Source: an uncultured Prevotellaceae bacterium
GTDB lineage: Bacteria > Bacteroidota > Bacteroidia > Bacteroidales > Bacteroidaceae
DNA: 9,111 nucleotides
Direction of reading: 5' to 3'
NCBI GenBank assembly: GCA_902775075.1
Contig: CACYKX010000121.1
Location: 1 to 9,111, forward strand
Both the position numbers and the translations under genes were made by a program. Shown here piece after piece: positions 6,427-9,111 of the stretch (the first letter of the stretch is position 1; every line of letters starts with the position of its first letter). Under the pieces are notes generated by a model. It had not been told where the DNA came from. It saw nothing but the letters and a program-made list of their open reading frames with translations, and ran no database searches.

Positions 6427-9111
6427 ATGAAGAAATTTGTACTTTCTCTTCTCATTGCTCTAACTTTCATACCATTAAATTTAAAGGCTGATAGTTATCC
6501 TTCACTATGGAAGCAGTTTGGTAATGCTCAGAGTCGAGATTTACCTAAGTCGGGATTGGCAATATTAGATAAAATTATCTCTAAGGCTATAGCTGAAAAA
6601 GATTATGGTCAGTTGTTGTCGGCAAGAATCAATTATATTTCTGTGCAGGAACTTATCAGTAATGATTCCGTGAAACTGTTGATTGATCGATTGGCTGATG
6701 AGGAAGTGAAATTTCGGGATACAGATCCGGTGATGTCGGATGTATATAAATGTGTGCTGGGTAAGTATTATCGCGCTTGGCTTAGTGATGAAGATAGTGC
6801 TGACGTGAAGAGTAAAACATATTATAGAGAGGCTATGCTTCATCCTGAAAGGTTGGCCGCTTGCAAGACGAGCGATTATAGTCCTCTTTTCAAAGAAGGT
6901 TTGGACGATCATATCTTTAACAGAGATCTACTTCATGTCATAGGTTTTGAGGTCGAAGATTATCGCACGATGTATGACTATTATACTCGCGTGGGGAATC
7001 GTGCTGCTGCATGTATTTGCGCAGCAAAGGATTTTGATAAGAATCAGAAGATTGATGGGTATCAGGCGAAAAAGTCGAAATATCTTTCAACACTGGATTC
7101 TTTGATGAAGGTATATGGTGATTTGCCGGAGGCTGGCGAGTTCGCAATACTGCGTTATTCTTATATGCAGGATTGTGAGGATGTTAGTGTCGATGAACAA
7201 GTGAAATTTCTGAAATATGCTCTTGATAAGTGGGGAAAATGGCCTCATCTGAATGTCTTTAAGAGTTACTTGCGAGACTTGACATATCCTATGTTCAATG
7301 TTGAAATACCCCAGCAGGCTATCGTTGGTAAGAAGCAGGTGGCGAAAGTACGGGAGATTAGAAACCTGTCGAGTTTGACGGTGAAAATATATAAAGTAGA
7401 TTTGACGGCTGATCATAATTTGAGAATATATAATGCCAAGGATTATCAACTTATCAAGCGTAAAATAGCAAAGTCTCCTGTGTGGGAACAAACTCGTAAG
7501 TATAATTGTGAACCTGATTATCGTATTCAGGAAGATTCTTTTGAGATTGCTGGTTTACCACAAGGAACTTATTGGATAGAGGTGTCGTCGGATAAAAATA
7601 TTGGTGTGTCGGAGTCTTTCTATTATGTGAGTGATGTTGCTGTGGAATACGTGAAATTACCGGGGCAGAAAATGCGCCTTGCGGTGGTGAGCGCCCGTAC
7701 GGGGCATCCTCTTGCTCATGCTAAGGTGAGACTCTATTGGAATAAGAAATCAGAGGAACTCTCCTGTGATGAGAATGGTGAGGTCGTATATTCTTATGAC
7801 GGTCAACAACCGAATCGTGTCTATGCTTTTACACCAGATGATGGGTATGCACCAAAATCAAATGTAAGTGGTAATTACTATTTTGATGGCAGTAAGAGAA
7901 TAGATGAACGCGAGCAGATTTTTACGGATCGTAGTCTTTATCGCCCCGGACAGATGGTTAAGGTAAGTGTTCTTACATATCAGGTGATGGAGCATAAAGA
8001 TAGTAAGGTGTTGCCAAGTAAGAAGGTGGAAATCAAATTGTCGAATGCCAACGGAAAGGTGGTAGAGACCAAGAATGTCGTTACCGATGAATTTGGAGTT
8101 GCTGCTGTAGATTTTGTGTTGCCTAAGACGGGTTTGACCGGAATGTATTATGTGCGTTCTTCTAAAGGTCAGACTGGAATAAAAGTTGAGGAATACAAGC
8201 GTCCTACCTTTGATGTGAAGTTACCGAAAGTCGAAAAGAAATATCAGTTCGGTGATACTGTACAGGTGAAGGGCCTGGCTAAGGGCTTCAATGGCATTCC
8301 TGTACAGAATGCGTCTGTACAATATACGGTAACGAGAAGACCGATGTATCGATGGTGGGGTAATGGTTCTACGGAGATTGTACAGAAAGAGAAACTGAAT
8401 ACTGATGAGAATGGCAACTTCATAGTGAAGCTACCATTGGTACTCGCTGCTAAAGATCAAACGAAGAAACATATCTTCTATACTTATCAAGTTGAGGCTC
8501 TTGTTACTTCATTGAATGGGGAAACACATTCTGCATCCATGAGCCTTCCTGTAAGTAATCATCCTACAATATTGAGTTGTAACCTGCTAACTTTGTTTGA
8601 AAAGGATTCGTTGAAGTCTGTGGTATTCAAGTATCGCAATATATCGGCGGTAGATATTCCTGCTCAAGTAAGATATAGAATTGATCAAGGGAAAGAGTTT
8701 GTCGTCAATTCTAATGAACAATGTAACATGAGTGAGAGCATCTCACATCTGACAACAGGTGAGCATACCTTATATGCTTTCTGTGGAACTGATTCCTTGA
8801 AGCAGAATTTCACAATCTTTTCTCTTCATGATCACCGTCCTGTGATAAAGACCCCAATATGGTCTTATCAAAATTCTACAAAGTTCCGAAATGATGGGAA
8901 ATCCGTTGTTACTCAAATCGGTAGTTCTGAGAAAAATCTTCATGTATTATATAATGTATTCTCTGGTCATAAGGTAATCGAACAAGGAACAACAGAGATC
9001 AGTGATTCTATCATTACACGAGAATGGAAGTATAAGAAGGAATATGGTGAGGGCATAACGATCATCTACTGTTGGTTAAAAGACGGGAAGAAATATAGCG
9101 AGTCCTTCCAT
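6427..9111 (+). CDS. Alpha-2-macroglobulin family protein, N-terminal part (3' end outside window)
   Basis: The frame is open for 895 codons from ATG 6427 to the window edge with no stop, so the protein is truncated only by the window. Residues 1-21 (MKKFVLSLLIALTFIPLNLKA) are a signal peptide without a lipobox Cys, suggesting a soluble periplasmic product, unlike lipidated E. coli YfhM. Residues about 22-290 are helical and perhaps TPR-like (repeated KY/YY, L-rich stretches). Beta-sandwich macroglobulin-like domains follow: RNLSSLTVKIYKVD (312-325), FYYVSDVAVEYVKLPGQKMRLAV (398-420), the MG2-type signature TDRSLYRPGQ (500-509), VEEYKRPTFDV (587-597), then FGDTVQVKGLAKGFNGIPVQNASVQYTV. Eukaryotic A2Ms trap proteases using a thioester; the region that would hold a CxEQ thioester lies beyond the window, so whether this one is reactive is unknown. 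Base composition looks more AT-rich than cbp. The gene is divergent from cbp with its own promoter. Function in protease defence is inferred from the family. Confidence 0.9.
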   Translation, partial: MKKFVLSLLIALTFIPLNLKADSYPSLWKQFGNAQSRDLPKSGLAILDKIISKAIAEKDYGQLLSARINYISVQELISNDSVKLLIDRLADEEVKFRDTDPVMSDVYKCVLGKYYRAWLSDEDSADVKSKTYYREAMLHPERLAACKTSDYSPLFKEGLDDHIFNRDLLHVIGFEVEDYRTMYDYYTRVGNRAAACICAAKDFDKNQKIDGYQAKKSKYLSTLDSLMKVYGDLPEAGEFAILRYSYMQDCEDVSVDEQVKFLKYALDKWGKWPHLNVFKSYLRDLTYPMFNVEIPQQAIVGKKQVAKVREIRNLSSLTVKIYKVDLTADHNLRIYNAKDYQLIKRKIAKSPVWEQTRKYNCEPDYRIQEDSFEIAGLPQGTYWIEVSSDKNIGVSESFYYVSDVAVEYVKLPGQKMRLAVVSARTGHPLAHAKVRLYWNKKSEELSCDENGEVVYSYDGQQPNRVYAFTPDDGYAPKSNVSGNYYFDGSKRIDEREQIFTDRSLYRPGQMVKVSVLTYQVMEHKDSKVLPSKKVEIKLSNANGKVVETKNVVTDEFGVAAVDFVLPKTGLTGMYYVRSSKGQTGIKVEEYKRPTFDVKLPKVEKKYQFGDTVQVKGLAKGFNGIPVQNASVQYTVTRRPMYRWWGNGSTEIVQKEKLNTDENGNFIVKLPLVLAAKDQTKKHIFYTYQVEALVTSLNGETHSASMSLPVSNHPTILSCNLLTLFEKDSLKSVVFKYRNISAVDIPAQVRYRIDQGKEFVVNSNEQCNMSESISHLTTGEHTLYAFCGTDSLKQNFTIFSLHDHRPVIKTPIWSYQNSTKFRNDGKSVVTQIGSSEKNLHVLYNVFSGHKVIEQGTTEISDSIITREWKYKKEYGEGITIIYCWLKDGKKYSESFH

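Noticed and set aside
6565..7491. Minus-strand open frames of 115, 69 and 134 codons
   Set aside because: They are antisense to the continuous 895-codon A2M frame and carry low-complexity sequence without recognisable family motifs.
1..9111. Mobile element, CRISPR array, tRNA or toxin-antitoxin pair
   Set aside because: No transposase or integrase, no spaced direct repeats, no tRNA-like fold and no paired small genes were seen on either strand.

Overview
This window looks like an ordinary chromosomal stretch of a Bacteroidales bacterium, most likely Prevotella or a close relative. The evidence is the protein families (a PadR/PspC pair with a Bacteroidetes-style N-terminal domain, a DUF4476 protein, a large alpha-2-macroglobulin homologue), four Bacteroidetes-type -7 boxes (TAnnTTTG), and start codons without recognisable Shine-Dalgarno sequences. 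Genus-level placement is inference. No tRNA, rRNA, CRISPR array, transposase or phage gene was seen.

Layout, left to right. (1) Bases 2-310 hold the C-terminal end of a class I fumarate hydratase, closed by a strong hairpin-plus-T-run terminator at 340-371. (2) A 346-base gene-free stretch carries a perfect 9-bp dyad and a good promoter at 605-635. It leads to a secreted or lipidated protein (657-1307) that joins a BamE/SmpA-like segment to a DUF4476 domain. (3) A minus-strand operon follows, transcribed padR (3570-3244), then a PspC-domain membrane protein (3229-2030), then a HAD phosphatase (2046-1336). The genes are 14 bases apart and then overlapping. The padR promoter carries a perfect 8-bp inverted repeat, a candidate autoregulatory operator. 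(4) A cellobiose phosphorylase gene runs on the minus strand (6221-3747) and ends in its own hairpin at 3680-3709. (5) A 205-base divergent intergenic region has two back-to-back -7 boxes, a T6A8 tract and a perfect 9-bp inverted repeat. (6) A long plus-strand gene opens at 6427 and is still open at the window edge. It encodes an exported alpha-2-macroglobulin-family protein (895 codons visible, incomplete).

Functionally, fumarase is central carbon metabolism (fumarate/malate, used in succinate production in this group). Cellobiose phosphorylase yields glucose-1-phosphate and glucose from cellobiose inside the cell. The PadR-PspC-HAD operon is probably a locally autoregulated envelope or membrane-stress unit. 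The alpha-2-macroglobulin homologue and the BamE/DUF4476 protein are envelope proteins.

I did not find a convincing undescribed system. The most useful leads are the dyads at the padR and cbp/A2M promoters and the cysteine-rich DUF4476 variant. Several start codons also lie downstream of the longest-ORF start, because the promoter -7 box falls upstream of or inside the longer reading frame.
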